Positions 24,967-34,120 of a stretch of 64,000 nucleotides of DNA are shown piece by piece. Positions within the stretch are counted from its first letter, which is position 1; each line of letters begins with the position of its first letter. Under the pieces are notes generated by a model that was not told the origin of the DNA, searched no databases, and saw nothing but the letters and a program-made list of their open reading frames with translations. Origin of the DNA: Rhizobium sp. Pop5 (GTDB lineage: Bacteria; Pseudomonadota; Alphaproteobacteria; Rhizobiales; Rhizobiaceae); assembly GCF_024721175.1 (NCBI RefSeq), contig NZ_CP099399.1:2976001-3040000 (forward strand), read 5' to 3'. The translations under genes and the position numbers were made by a program.

Positions 24967-26391
24967 ATGAAATTCGGCACGAGCGGCCTTCGCGGACTTT
25001 CAGTCGATCTCAAGGGACGCGCCTCCGCCCTCTACGCGACCGCGTTCGGTAAATACCTGCTGCAGACCGGCAAGGCCCAGACCGGCGACGTCATTCTGAT
25101 CGGCCGCGATTTTCGCGATTCGAGCCCTGAAATCTCGGGCAATTGCGCCGGTGCCCTGGCAGCGCTTGGCTTCCGGATATTCGACTGCGGCAACGTGCCG
25201 ACACCCGCCCTTGCCCTTTATGGTCTCGAAAGCAATGCCGCCTGCCTGATGATCACAGGCTCGCACATCCCGGCGGACCGCAACGGCATCAAGTTCTATC
25301 GCCCCGACGGCGAAATCGACAAATCCGATGAGGCCGCCATCACCGCTTTGGCGGGCGAGATCGAGAAAAGCGGCGAAGCGGTGGTCCATGACCCTGCTGC
25401 GACGGAGGAGCGTGAGGCGATCTGCCGGCAGCTGTTTTTCGAGCGCAATGCGGCCCTGCTGCCGCAAGGTGCGCTCTCCGGCCTGAAGATCGGTGTCTAC
25501 CAGCACAGCACCGTCGCCCGCGATCTCCTGGTCGACGTTCTCGCCCATTACGGCGCCGAGGTCACCGCTCTCGGCCGTTCGGAGAGCTTCATTCCCGTCG
25601 ATACCGAAGCCGTTTCCGACGAGACGATCGCGCTGATGAAGCGCTGGGTTGCCGATCACAGATTCGATGCGATCGTCTCGACCGACGGCGACGGCGACCG
25701 CCCGCTGGTCGCCGACGAAACCGGCGCGCCGCTGCGCGGCGATCTTCTCGGCCTCGTCGCAGCCAATTTCCTCGGCGCCGGCACCGTAGTCACGCCCGTC
25801 ACTTCCAACTCGGGCATCGAAGCCGCCGGTTCCTTCGCCGTCAGGCGCACACGCGTCGGTTCGCCCTTCGTCATTTCAGGCATGGAGGAGGCTGTGGCCG
25901 CAGGCGGGGATCATGTCATGGGTTTCGAAGCCAATGGCGGCCTGCTGACGGGAACGCCTTTCGATATCAACGGCCGCAACGTACGCGCCTTGCCGACACG
26001 CGATTGCTTTGTCCCGATGCTCGCGATCCTGTCGCTCGCCGCCATTCGCAGAGAGCCGCTCTCCGCCATTGCCGCCTCCTATCGCCTGCCCTTTGCCGCG
26101 GCCGACCGTCTGGAGAATTTTCCCGTCGAAACGAGCGCGGCGCTGATGGCGCATCTGCGCGCCTCGGATGAAAATCTTTCCGCCTTCCTGCGGCCGATCG
26201 GCGATGTGGCGGCAAAATCCGACATTGACGGCCTTCGGGTGACGCTGAGCGACGGGGGGATCATCCATTTCCGCCCGTCCGGCAATGCGCCTGAGATGCG
26301 CTGCTATGTGGAGTCCAAGAGCGAAACCGCAGCGCTGGACCTGCTGAAGGCAGGGCTCAACCGAATAAAAGAGTGGGCAAGCGCCCGGTAA
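24967..26391 (+). CDS. noeK: Phosphomannomutase (NoeK-type)
   Basis: Phosphohexomutase of 474 residues converting mannose-6-P to mannose-1-P. It has the phosphoserine loop MITGSHIPADRNG (Ser99), metal loop TDGDGDRP, sugar-binding FEANGG and the C-terminal phosphate-binding FRPSGNAPEMRCY. Together with the adjacent mannose-1-P guanylyltransferase gene it supplies GDP-mannose for LPS or Nod-factor fucose and for other glycans; in rhizobia this pair is named noeK/noeJ. The intergenic gap to noeJ is 35 bp. The start at ATG 24967 begins directly with KFGTSGLRG, the family N-terminus. Confidence 0.88.
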   Translation: MKFGTSGLRGLSVDLKGRASALYATAFGKYLLQTGKAQTGDVILIGRDFRDSSPEISGNCAGALAALGFRIFDCGNVPTPALALYGLESNAACLMITGSHIPADRNGIKFYRPDGEIDKSDEAAITALAGEIEKSGEAVVHDPAATEEREAICRQLFFERNAALLPQGALSGLKIGVYQHSTVARDLLVDVLAHYGAEVTALGRSESFIPVDTEAVSDETIALMKRWVADHRFDAIVSTDGDGDRPLVADETGAPLRGDLLGLVAANFLGAGTVVTPVTSNSGIEAAGSFAVRRTRVGSPFVISGMEEAVAAGGDHVMGFEANGGLLTGTPFDINGRNVRALPTRDCFVPMLAILSLAAIRREPLSAIAASYRLPFAAADRLENFPVETSAALMAHLRASDENLSAFLRPIGDVAAKSDIDGLRVTLSDGGIIHFRPSGNAPEMRCYVESKSETAALDLLKAGLNRIKEWASAR

Positions 26392-26426
26392 ACATGCGAC
26401 GAACACGTAATTCGAGGAAACCGCCT

Positions 26427-27854
26427 ATGACGCAGAAAATCGTTCCCGTGATCATGGCCGGCGGCAAAGGCACGCGGCTCTGGCCGCTTTCCCGTGCCAC
26501 CGCGCCGAAGCAATTCATCCAGTTCGTCGGCGCCAAGACGCTGTTTCAGGAAACGCTCGACCGCGTTTCCGATCCGGCGCTTTATGAAGCGCCGATCGTC
26601 GTCACCAATGAGGATTTCCGCTTCCTCGTCGCCGAACAGGCCCGCGAGCTTGGCATTCCGCTCGCCGCCGTGCTGCTCGAGCCGGTGGCTCGTAACACCG
26701 CCGCTGCGGTGGCCGCGGCAGCCACACTCGCCGCCGAGCTTTTCGGCAAGGACACGATCATCCAGATGCTCGCTTCGGATCACGAGATCCTCGCCGACAA
26801 GAGCTATTTCGATTGCATCCGCATCGCCCGCGATGCCGCGGCAGACGGCAAGCTCGTCACTTTCGGCATCAATCCCACCGAGCCGGCGACCGGTTATGGT
26901 TATATCGAGATCGGCGAGGCGCTCAAAAACGGTGCCCACAAGGTCAGCCGCTTCGTGGAAAAGCCGGCCCTTGAGAAAGCCGAGCAGATGCTCGCCGACG
27001 GCGGCTTCTACTGGAATTCCGGCATCTTCATGTTCCCGGTGGGAGAGCTGACTGCTGAACTTCAGGAATATGCGCCCGACGTGCTGAAGGCGGCAAGCAA
27101 GGCCGTTTCCAAGGCAACCCGCGACCTCGACTTTACCCGCCTCGACGCCGACCATTTCGCCAAGTGCCCCGACATCTCCATCGACTATGCGATCATGGAG
27201 AAGACTTCCAAAGCCGCCGTTGTCCCATCGCCATTCCGGTGGTCGGATATGGGCAGCTGGGACGCCGTCTGGAAATCGGGCAAACGCGACGACAACGGCA
27301 ATGTCGCGGCCGCCAATACGACCGTCGTCAATACCCGCAATTCGCTCGTCATGACCCATGGGGTGCATCTGGCCGTCCAGGGCATGGACGATGTCGCCGT
27401 CATCGCCAGCGAGGACGCCGTCTATGTCGGACCGCTCAAGGACAGCCAGAACGTCGGACAATTGGTCAAGATGCTGGCCTCGTCTTCCGCCACAGCGAAA
27501 TTCGCCGAAACCCACCCGACATCCTACCGCCCCTGGGGCGGCTACACCTCGATCCTCAACGGCGACCGCTTCCAGGTAAAGCGCATCTTCGTCACGCCGG
27601 GCAAGAAGCTTTCGCTGCAGAAACACCACCATCGCTCGGAACACTGGATCGTCGTCAAGGGAACGGCCGAGGTGACGGTCGGCGAGAGCGTGAAGATGCT
27701 GCGTGAGAACGAAAGCGTCTATATCCCGCTCGGCGAAGTTCACCGCCTCGCCAATCCCGGCAAGATTCTCCTCGAGCTCATCGAGGTGCAGACGGGCTCC
27801 TATCTCGGCGAGGATGACATCATCCGCATCGTCGACGAATTCGGAAGAACCTGA
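26427..27854 (+). CDS. noeJ: Mannose-1-phosphate guanylyltransferase / mannose-6-phosphate isomerase (NoeJ)
   Basis: Bifunctional enzyme of 475 residues. The N-terminal nucleotidyltransferase has the signature MAGGKGTRLWPLSR (about 9-22), EPVARNTAAAVA and FVEKP. The C-terminal cupin isomerase domain (about 355-470) has the metal-binding QKHHHRSEHWIVVKG and YIPLGEVHRLANPG. It makes GDP-mannose from mannose-1-P downstream of NoeK. ATG 26427 has GAGGAA 8 bases upstream; an open frame back to 26373 overlaps the noeK stop region and lacks support. Confidence 0.9.
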   Translation: MTQKIVPVIMAGGKGTRLWPLSRATAPKQFIQFVGAKTLFQETLDRVSDPALYEAPIVVTNEDFRFLVAEQARELGIPLAAVLLEPVARNTAAAVAAAATLAAELFGKDTIIQMLASDHEILADKSYFDCIRIARDAAADGKLVTFGINPTEPATGYGYIEIGEALKNGAHKVSRFVEKPALEKAEQMLADGGFYWNSGIFMFPVGELTAELQEYAPDVLKAASKAVSKATRDLDFTRLDADHFAKCPDISIDYAIMEKTSKAAVVPSPFRWSDMGSWDAVWKSGKRDDNGNVAAANTTVVNTRNSLVMTHGVHLAVQGMDDVAVIASEDAVYVGPLKDSQNVGQLVKMLASSSATAKFAETHPTSYRPWGGYTSILNGDRFQVKRIFVTPGKKLSLQKHHHRSEHWIVVKGTAEVTVGESVKMLRENESVYIPLGEVHRLANPGKILLELIEVQTGSYLGEDDIIRIVDEFGRT

Positions 27855-27980
27855 GACAGAAAGCCGAAACGGTGGGCCGAATGGCCCGCCCCTCCGGCAT
27901 GGTCACCGCCCCTGTTGAATTCCCTCTCGGGATTCTCATAGAATGAACATGCCGACAGACCTGACAGGAGATGTTCCCTG

Positions 27981-28286
27981 ATGCGTACCCTGCCCGCCCT
28001 CGCCGGCTTTCTTTCGATCATGCTGCCGGCAATGGCCTTTGCCGGAAACCCGAGCATGCGCGCTGCAAGCGAGTCGGAAATTCGTAGCCACCTGCCGGGC
28101 ACGGCCGAGCTGAAAGAGGGCAAGAACGGCTACGAATATCGCGAGGGCAACAAGAACGGCTATAAGATCAACAATGGTCAGGTCTGCGTGCTGTTTCCCA
28201 ACAAGTCGACCGACTGTGTCAGCGTGAAAACCGACGGCAAGAACTTTCAGATGATTGACAAGAAAGGCGGCCGGACGAAATTCTGA
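27981..28286 (+). CDS. Small exported protein of unknown function
   Basis: A 101-residue protein with a standard signal peptide (MRTLPALAGFLSIMLPAMAFA). The mature part of about 80 residues is lysine- and glycine-rich and has two cysteines (VCVLF, TDCVSV) that may form a disulphide. An ACAGGAG ribosome-binding site lies just before the ATG. Mature segments YEYREGNKNGYKINNGQVC and MIDKKGGR suggest a small beta-rich periplasmic domain. No function can be given. Confidence 0.7.
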   Translation: MRTLPALAGFLSIMLPAMAFAGNPSMRAASESEIRSHLPGTAELKEGKNGYEYREGNKNGYKINNGQVCVLFPNKSTDCVSVKTDGKNFQMIDKKGGRTKF

Positions 28287-28338
28287 TCGCCCATGCGGAT
28301 TTGACCTCGCCCCGAAGCTGACTGCTGCTCGGGAAAGG

Positions 28339-29295
28339 TCAGTTCGCCGATGAAGTTTTCCCGCCGCCATCGAGCACGAATTCAGCGATCAGGCCGGAAT
28401 GGTTCGAGCCGAGGCTGTCTTCGAGGCGCTTCAGCGATGTCAGGCGCAGCGGCGCGCGCGCAAATATGTGGTCGATGGCGATCCCGAGCGCGCCTGCGCC
28501 GCTCGGCCATGTTGCCGGTTCGGGCGCGATCGTGCTCATTTTCTGTTCGCGCAGAAAGCCCTGAATGCCCGGGGCAATCGCTGACGAATTGAAATCCCCC
28601 GCCAGCACGAGAGGACCGGAGACCGGGCGAAGCGCCTTGCCGAGATCTTCCAATTCGCCCACCTGGTAATCGTCGTAATAGGGTTTGGTCAGGTGCGCCG
28701 ACACCAGATTGACGATTTGCCCCCCGAAATCGACGCTTGCTATGACCAGCCTGTCTTTCCGCAGGCTGCCGATGCTGGCGACCTGCTGGGTCACGAACGG
28801 GCGTTTGGACAGTACCAGCGTATCGCAGCTGTCTTTGCCGTGGTCGCAGCCGATATGGTAGGGATAGATCTTGAACAATTCCTGCAGATGGAACGTCAGC
28901 GGCTTGGCTTCGAGCAGATTGACGACATCGGCATTCGAAGCGATCACCATGTCGGTGATTGCGGTCGAGTTTTTCCAGTTGTCGATCGCGATGTTGAACG
29001 ACATCAGGCGGAAAATCGGCGGCGCGTCCGCAACGCTATCGCCTTGCGAAAACTCGCGCAGCATGATTCCCCCGTGAGCAACGAGAAAAATCGAGGCAAG
29101 CAGCAGGATAAAGCCGTAGACATGTCTTCTGACGGCGAGAACGACGAGGCTCGCGACGACGAACACGACGCCAAGATGAATCTGGAAGCTATAGACGAAG
29201 GAGAGCAGCCAGAAGTTCGTGACATAGCGCAGCGACACGATCGTCATGGCAAGGGTCAGAAAGGCCGAGAGAATCCAATAAATTATGTTTCTCAT
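28339..29295 (-). CDS. Membrane-anchored endonuclease/exonuclease/phosphatase family protein
   Basis: This 318-residue protein has two to three N-terminal membrane helices (about residues 2-85) and a C-terminal EEP domain. The domain shows MSFNIAIDN, LLEAKPLT (the family Glu), SAHLTKPYYDDYQ, GDFNSS and the terminal DHIFARAPL with SNHSGLIAEF. This fold includes nucleases, phosphatases and lipid hydrolases; with the membrane anchor the active domain probably faces the periplasm. The start is placed at ATG 29295, directly before the first helix; the frame is open to 29400. Confidence 0.85.
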   Translation of the reverse strand: MRNIIYWILSAFLTLAMTIVSLRYVTNFWLLSFVYSFQIHLGVVFVVASLVVLAVRRHVYGFILLLASIFLVAHGGIMLREFSQGDSVADAPPIFRLMSFNIAIDNWKNSTAITDMVIASNADVVNLLEAKPLTFHLQELFKIYPYHIGCDHGKDSCDTLVLSKRPFVTQQVASIGSLRKDRLVIASVDFGGQIVNLVSAHLTKPYYDDYQVGELEDLGKALRPVSGPLVLAGDFNSSAIAPGIQGFLREQKMSTIAPEPATWPSGAGALGIAIDHIFARAPLRLTSLKRLEDSLGSNHSGLIAEFVLDGGGKTSSAN

Positions 29296-29556
29296 CGATC
29301 CCGGTTCCGCTTGCAGACGACCGGCCGGCCATATCACGCGGACCGCAATGGTGCAATGCAGCATAATGTCCGCAGGCGAGGACCTTGCCGTCATCCGCAA
29401 GAGCGGCGCCGGACGGGCCGATGGCGCCAGCCCTTCCGCTGCGGGCCTTCTCTTTCAAAGGCCTATCGACTCGCCCTCTTTTTATCCTGTAAGTGAGGGC
29501 CACTTTATACGGAATCGGCTTTTTGCCGTCGGCAGGGAGCCGAGAAAAAGGTGGGA

Positions 29557-30573
29557 ATGCGCTACTTCATTACAGGCACTGCCGGCTTCATCGGTTTTCA
29601 TCTGGCCAGGCGCCTGCTGCAGGAAGGGCATGAGGTGACGGGCTTTGACGGCCTCACTCCCTATTACAACGTCAAGCTCAAGGAAATGCGCCACGCCGCA
29701 CTCGCCCAGTTTCCGGCTTTCCGACCTGTCATCGCCATGCTGGAGGACCGGCCGGCGCTGGAGGCGGCAGTCTCCGCGGCCAAACCCGACATCCTGATCC
29801 ATCTCGCCGCACAGGCCGGCGTTCGTTACAGCCTGGAAAATCCCGAGGCCTACATTCATTCGAATGTCGAAGGCTCGTGGAACATCATGGAAATCGCGCG
29901 ACGCGTCGAAATCCGCCACCTGATGCTCGCCTCGACCTCGTCGATCTACGGCGCCAATGAAACCGTCCCCTTCCACGAGACCGACCGCGCCGACGAGCCG
30001 CTGACCATCTACGCCGCGACCAAGAAGTCGATGGAACTGATGGCGCACAGCTATTCCCATCTTCACAAGATCCCGACCACGGCCTTCCGCTTCTTCACGG
30101 TTTACGGTCCGTGGGGCCGGCCCGACATGGCGCTGTTCAAATTCACCAAGAACATGCTCGAAGGTCAGCCGATCGAGATTTACGGCGAAGGCAATATGAG
30201 CCGTGATTTCACCTATATCGACGATCTCGTCGAAGCGATCGTCCGATTGTCGGCCATTGCCCCGGGTGAGGAAAATCGCCTCCATAACGCGGCTGTCGAA
30301 ACGCTGTCGCGCCAGGCGCCCTACCGCATCGTCAATATTGGCGGCGGCCAGCCGGTCAGCCTGATGGATTTCGTCGAAACGGTGGAAAAGGCGCTCGGCC
30401 GTCCCGCCATCCGCAAGATGCTGGCGATGCAGAAGGGCGATGTGCCGCGCACTTTCGCAGCTCCCGATCTGCTCGTCGCGCTGACCGGATACAAGCCTGA
30501 TACGACATTGGATATCGGCGTCAGGGCCTTCGTCGAGTGGTATCTCGACGTGCGCGGCGAACTGGATGCCTGA
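29557..30573 (+). CDS. lpsL: UDP-glucuronate 4-epimerase (LpsL)
   Basis: Short-chain dehydrogenase/epimerase of 338 residues that interconverts UDP-glucuronate and UDP-galacturonate. It has NAD-binding [29 protein letters not shown] (typical of GAE/CapI/LpsL enzymes), STSSIYG and the catalytic Tyr152-Lys156 in [11 protein letters not shown]. It uses UDP-glucuronate made by Ugd (19060-20388). The product feeds LPS-core or other galacturonate-containing glycans. The start is ATG 29557 with AAAAAGGTGGG upstream; GTG 29551 is a less likely alternative. Confidence 0.9.
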   Translation: MRYFITGTAGFIGFHLARRLLQEGHEVTGFDGLTPYYNVKLKEMRHAALAQFPAFRPVIAMLEDRPALEAAVSAAKPDILIHLAAQAGVRYSLENPEAYIHSNVEGSWNIMEIARRVEIRHLMLASTSSIYGANETVPFHETDRADEPLTIYAATKKSMELMAHSYSHLHKIPTTAFRFFTVYGPWGRPDMALFKFTKNMLEGQPIEIYGEGNMSRDFTYIDDLVEAIVRLSAIAPGEENRLHNAAVETLSRQAPYRIVNIGGGQPVSLMDFVETVEKALGRPAIRKMLAMQKGDVPRTFAAPDLLVALTGYKPDTTLDIGVRAFVEWYLDVRGELDA

Positions 30574-30583
30574 AGCATCTCAA

Positions 30584-30604
30584 GCAAACTGCGCAGCGGT
30601 TTTA
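30584..30604. repeat. Rhizobial palindromic repeat, copy 2 (degenerate)
   Basis: GCAAACTGCGCAGCGGTTTT just after the lpsL stop matches the core of the repeats at 22253 and 47472 with one missing A. It lies between convergent genes and may help termination. Confidence 0.6.
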
Positions 30605-30619
30605 TGATCGCGATACGTT

Positions 30620-30931
30620 TTAGCGGAGAAACGTGACCGACTGGACTGCTCCGACCGCCTTCGAAACCAGGTAGTCGATGGCAACCGTCAGGCCCTTCGA
30701 ATAGGCATTGATCTCGCCCTCACCTTCGACCGCAGCCGGGCTGCGCAGCACGAAGGGAACGCTCGGCCGGACGAAACCGGCATGCGTCGTCAAGGGGACC
30801 TCGGGCGAATGGCCGATGGCGGAGGTGTACATCAGGTCCCGCGCAAGGCTGGCAGGCCCGATCGCGAAGGCCGGACCGGCGGTCGCGGTGATGGTCAGGC
30901 TCAAGGCGATGGCGGCAAGATTTTTCTGCAT
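30620..30931 (-). CDS. Small exported protein of unknown function
   Basis: A 103-residue product with a signal peptide (MQKNLAAIALSLTITATAGPAFA). The mature N-terminus GPASLARDLMYTS resembles that of the BTLCP peptidase at 18191 (GPAGLARGLTSSP), but the catalytic Cys/His/Asp region is absent. The start is ATG 30931; an in-frame GTG at 31003 would place the signal peptide internally. Convergent with lpsL. It could be an intact small protein or a shortened relative of the BTLCP family. Confidence 0.6.
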   Translation of the reverse strand: MQKNLAAIALSLTITATAGPAFAIGPASLARDLMYTSAIGHSPEVPLTTHAGFVRPSVPFVLRSPAAVEGEGEINAYSKGLTVAIDYLVSKAVGAVQSVTFLR

Positions 30932-31193
30932 GTCGAAGTCCCCATTTCCTGGATCTGCGGGCTTCGCTTCGCCCGGCTCCAAGCGATCGAGGCGTCTGTC
31001 CACGCTTCGGCCGCTTTCATGAGAACACTCTACACATCAGTATTTGCAGGGCTTTTAAGCCGATCGTTCAAATTTTACGAAATTTGACTTTCTGTCCCGG
31101 ATCTCCGTTCACGCGAGCGAAACGAACCATCAGCCTCGGATGTTGACGCCGCGGCACCGGTGAAATGTCGATCAACGCATGCCCCATCGCACT

Positions 31194-31346
31194 CTAAAGA
31201 ATGCGATCCAGCTTCTTGTTGATGTGCAGGTTCGGCATCAATCCCGCGCTTTGCGCGGCATGATAGGATTCCCGGGCCGCATCGAAGGAGATCGACCACA
31301 TGATGGCGCTCAGCAGGAACGCGATGATATAAATTTGGATTCGCAT
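31194..31346 (-). CDS. Possible 50-residue membrane peptide
   Basis: ATG 31346 follows CCAAGG at a spacing of about 5 bases. The product starts with a hydrophobic helix (MRIQIYIIAFLLSAIMWSIS) followed by a charged C-terminus. The upstream in-frame extension to 31547 does not look coding. There is no known family, so confidence is low. Confidence 0.35.
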   Translation of the reverse strand: MRIQIYIIAFLLSAIMWSISFDAARESYHAAQSAGLMPNLHINKKLDRIL

Positions 31347-31806
31347 CAGCCTTGGGGTAGGGAAAGAGCAAGGCAGTTTTGTGTCAAAAAATGACCGCAA
31401 TACTAGAAAAAATGGCAGAACCTCCGCCGCACGGTGATTGCCGCCGGACATATTGGTGTCGTCAAAATTAGCGACAGTGCCTCGCTCCCTGCTAGCAGCC
31501 GACCCCGAGGCTTGGTTCCTCCCACACCCTGAGAGTCCGTTCCCCACAGGCGCCTTTGCCTCGTCCTCCCGCGCCAGGCCGCCGGGAGGCGCATCTGCGC
31601 CGAAATCACGCGTCTCCGGTGACCGATGTCACGTTACTTTAGTATCGTCTGCCTATATGTATTGAGAGATGCGCAACCGACGATAGAGTCGGCCGAGGCC
31701 AGCATGCCTGCAAGGCAATTGCCGCCTGCAACGGACGGCATGACCGGCGCATGCCAGCCTGACGGCGCGCAATCATAATCAGGGCAACAACAAATGGGAG
31801 GCGTGC
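31347..31806. other. 460-bp region without a supported gene
   Basis: This is the upstream region of the phospholipase D-like gene. It contains several short overlapping ORFs without ribosome-binding sites. I saw no tRNA, terminator with U-run or long palindrome. Confidence 0.4.
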
Positions 31807-33897
31807 ATGGGCAGGATTACCAAAGCAGGTGCGTGGTGCAACGGCGAAGTCGCCTACCTCGCCTGGACGGCCGACGGCCCGATTGCCGATTGTCTCGGCT
31901 TCATGATTACCCGCGTGCATGAAAACGGACCGGAAGCCGGCGCCCGGCGCATCCTGCCGACCTGGATCGCCTTCACCGACCAGTCCAATCCCGACTGGCT
32001 GGAGCAGGACAGCTCGGTCTGGCCGATCCAGCAATATCAGTGGCGCGACCTGACACTGCGCCGCTCCCGCGATGAGGCGGCCGTCCGCCCGATCGATTTC
32101 CGCATCCACTACGAGATCACGCCAGTCGGTCTTGCAGGTCCCGGCCGCGCGCCGGTTCCCGTTTCCGACACCGCCCCTTTTCGCGATGAAAACGGCAAGC
32201 CGCGTTATGAGGGCGCGCAGCGATCGCTTTTCATTCTGGACGAACCCTTCAAGACCGAGAGCATCGATATCACCCATGATTTCCCGAGCGGCGGCGCGAT
32301 CAAGGCAACCTATACCAACGGCATCCTTTCGACGCAGAACCTGGTGCGCCAGCTGGAAAAGGTCCAAGGCGTGAAGCCGAAGAATGTAGCGCCCGGTCCG
32401 GCGACGCGCGTCACCGAAGGCCTGCTGAAGACGCTGAAGGAGCACATCCCCAGGGAAGACGACCCGATCCGCTTGTTCCTGACGGCCGATGTGCTGAGCT
32501 TCCTGACGGAGCTGATCGACCGTGCCGAAAACGGAAATGGCGAACTGTATCTGGCCCTTTACGAGTTGCACGACCCCGAACTGATCCGGCGGCTAACGGC
32601 CCTCGTCGCGGCCGGCAAAGCCCATGTGATCCTCTCCACCTCCGGTTCGACAGACCTCAACAAGGACGGCGACCCGCCGCCGAGGAAACCTGTTGTCTGG
32701 GACACCGGCAACCATGACGCCCGCGCCGGCCTTCATGCCGCAGCACCCTCGGCAGATCGCGTGCAGGATCGCCTCTTCAACAACAACAGCCATATCGGCC
32801 ACAATAAATTCGCCGTCTATGTTGAAGGCGGTGTCGCCCGCACCGTCATGACCGGCAGCACCAACTGGACCGAGACCGGCCTCTGCACCCAGTCCAACAA
32901 CGTCATCCTGATCGAAGACGAGAATGTCGCGGCGCGCTTCCTCGCCTATTGGAAGCTTCTGCGGGACGATCCGCAGCCGGTCGGCGTGCCCCTGACCGTT
33001 TCCGACCACGGCGACACCGCCGAAGGCTTCGCGGCGAGCAAAGGCGTTCAGGGAACGGTGTTACGCCAAACGAATGCCGCGCCGACGGTGCCGGTGACGC
33101 TGAAGGACGGCAAGACCACTGTCGAAATCCTGTTTTCGCCCAACACCAAGGCCCCGACCAAGAACAAGACCTCGCCGACGCCCGTCGATCTCAGCCGCGT
33201 CTATTCGCTGATGGAACATGCCGACGACGCGATCCTATTCCTCACCTTCTATCCCGGCGTGCGCGGCGAACAGAACGTCATCGGCCAGGCGGCTGAAGCC
33301 GCCGCCACGCGGCCGGATCTGCTCGTCCAGGGCGCCATCAGCAATCCCGCAGCCCTGCCGCCGGAAAAACCCGGCGAACCCACGACCTATACGAGGCCGG
33401 ACGGCCAGGTCAGAGATCTGCCCGAGCGGGCGATCTGGTGGCCGGGCGGTGATGCCGGCCGCGTCGTCATGGTGCGGGCGGCGGCGATCTCTACCCAGTT
33501 CGGCGATCTCCGTCCCGAATTGCTGAGCGCCGGCCATGCGATCATCCACGACAAGATCATCGTCATCGATCCGCTCGACCCCGACAATTGCACCGTCATA
33601 ACCGGCAGCCACAACCTCGGCTACAAGGCCTCCTATCAAAACGATGAGAACCTGCTGATCGTCCGCGGCAACCAGTCGCTCGCCATCGCCTATGCGATCC
33701 ACATCCTCGACGTCTACGACCACTACGTCCTGCGCGCGAAGCTCCAGGAGGAGCTGCGCCAGTCGCTCATTAAAACCGGCCTGCCGCCGAAGGCGGATTC
33801 GGGTGGCGGCTTCCTCAACATCAAGGACAGCTGGCAGGGCCGGTGGTTCGCTCCCGCCCAAGGCCCGTCGAGCCGGAATTATTTCCTCGGTCTCTGA
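31807..33897 (+). CDS. Phospholipase D-like protein with two HKD-type sites
   Basis: A 696-residue protein. Its two PLD active-site segments are GHNKFAVYVEGG (His332, Lys334) with MTGSTNWTETGL, and IIHDKIIVIDP (His581, Lys583, Asp588) with ITGSHNLGYKASYQND. The second is canonical HxKxxxxD; in the first the Asp position is Val/Glu. About 200 residues precede the first half and carry no recognised domain (VAYLAWTADGPI, TYTNGILSTQNLVRQL). There is no signal peptide. The family covers phospholipases, nucleases and transferases, so the substrate is open. GGGAGG lies 5 bases before ATG 31807. Monocistronic. Confidence 0.82.
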   Translation: MGRITKAGAWCNGEVAYLAWTADGPIADCLGFMITRVHENGPEAGARRILPTWIAFTDQSNPDWLEQDSSVWPIQQYQWRDLTLRRSRDEAAVRPIDFRIHYEITPVGLAGPGRAPVPVSDTAPFRDENGKPRYEGAQRSLFILDEPFKTESIDITHDFPSGGAIKATYTNGILSTQNLVRQLEKVQGVKPKNVAPGPATRVTEGLLKTLKEHIPREDDPIRLFLTADVLSFLTELIDRAENGNGELYLALYELHDPELIRRLTALVAAGKAHVILSTSGSTDLNKDGDPPPRKPVVWDTGNHDARAGLHAAAPSADRVQDRLFNNNSHIGHNKFAVYVEGGVARTVMTGSTNWTETGLCTQSNNVILIEDENVAARFLAYWKLLRDDPQPVGVPLTVSDHGDTAEGFAASKGVQGTVLRQTNAAPTVPVTLKDGKTTVEILFSPNTKAPTKNKTSPTPVDLSRVYSLMEHADDAILFLTFYPGVRGEQNVIGQAAEAAATRPDLLVQGAISNPAALPPEKPGEPTTYTRPDGQVRDLPERAIWWPGGDAGRVVMVRAAAISTQFGDLRPELLSAGHAIIHDKIIVIDPLDPDNCTVITGSHNLGYKASYQNDENLLIVRGNQSLAIAYAIHILDVYDHYVLRAKLQEELRQSLIKTGLPPKADSGGGFLNIKDSWQGRWFAPAQGPSSRNYFLGL

Positions 33898-33925
33898 GCT
33901 GCGCCAGCCGCCGCCCCCTCCCCTT

Positions 33926-34001
33926 CGTCATGCTCGGGCTTGTCCCGAGCATCTACCCGGACGAAACGTGGCAGATCCTCGGCACAAGGCCGAGGATGAC
34001 G
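33926..34001. repeat. Composite palindromic intergenic element (RIME-like)
   Basis: Two hairpins lie side by side: ATGCTCGGG/CCCGAGCAT (33930-33952) and ATCCTCGGC/GCCGAGGAT (33975-33997). They are enclosed by outer arms CGTCAT (33926-33931) and ATGACG (33996-34001). This nested symmetry is typical of short mobile intergenic elements dispersed in rhizobial genomes. It lies 28 bp after the PLD-like gene. Confidence 0.7.
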
Positions 34002-34085
34002 CCAGACAAAAACCAAAATGCGAAAGGCAGGGATTCGGAACCACGAGGCCTCGGATAAAGACTCGGATCAGAATATATCATTCGA

Positions 34086-34114
34086 TTGACTGATTTGTCG
34101 GTTAATGTTATAAA
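34086..34114 (+). promoter_or_regulatory. Sigma-70-type promoter of the TetR-efflux operon
   Basis: TTGACT (34086-34091), a 17-bp spacer and TATAAA (34109-34114) form a near-consensus promoter. The expected transcription start, 6-7 bases after the -10 box, coincides with the ATG at 34121, and no ribosome-binding site precedes that ATG. This suggests a leaderless mRNA. Confidence 0.65.
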
Positions 34115-34120
34115 TCCGTC

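Noticed and set aside
26304..27743. Minus-strand ORF of 479 codons
   Set aside because: Antisense of noeJ; no recognisable family.
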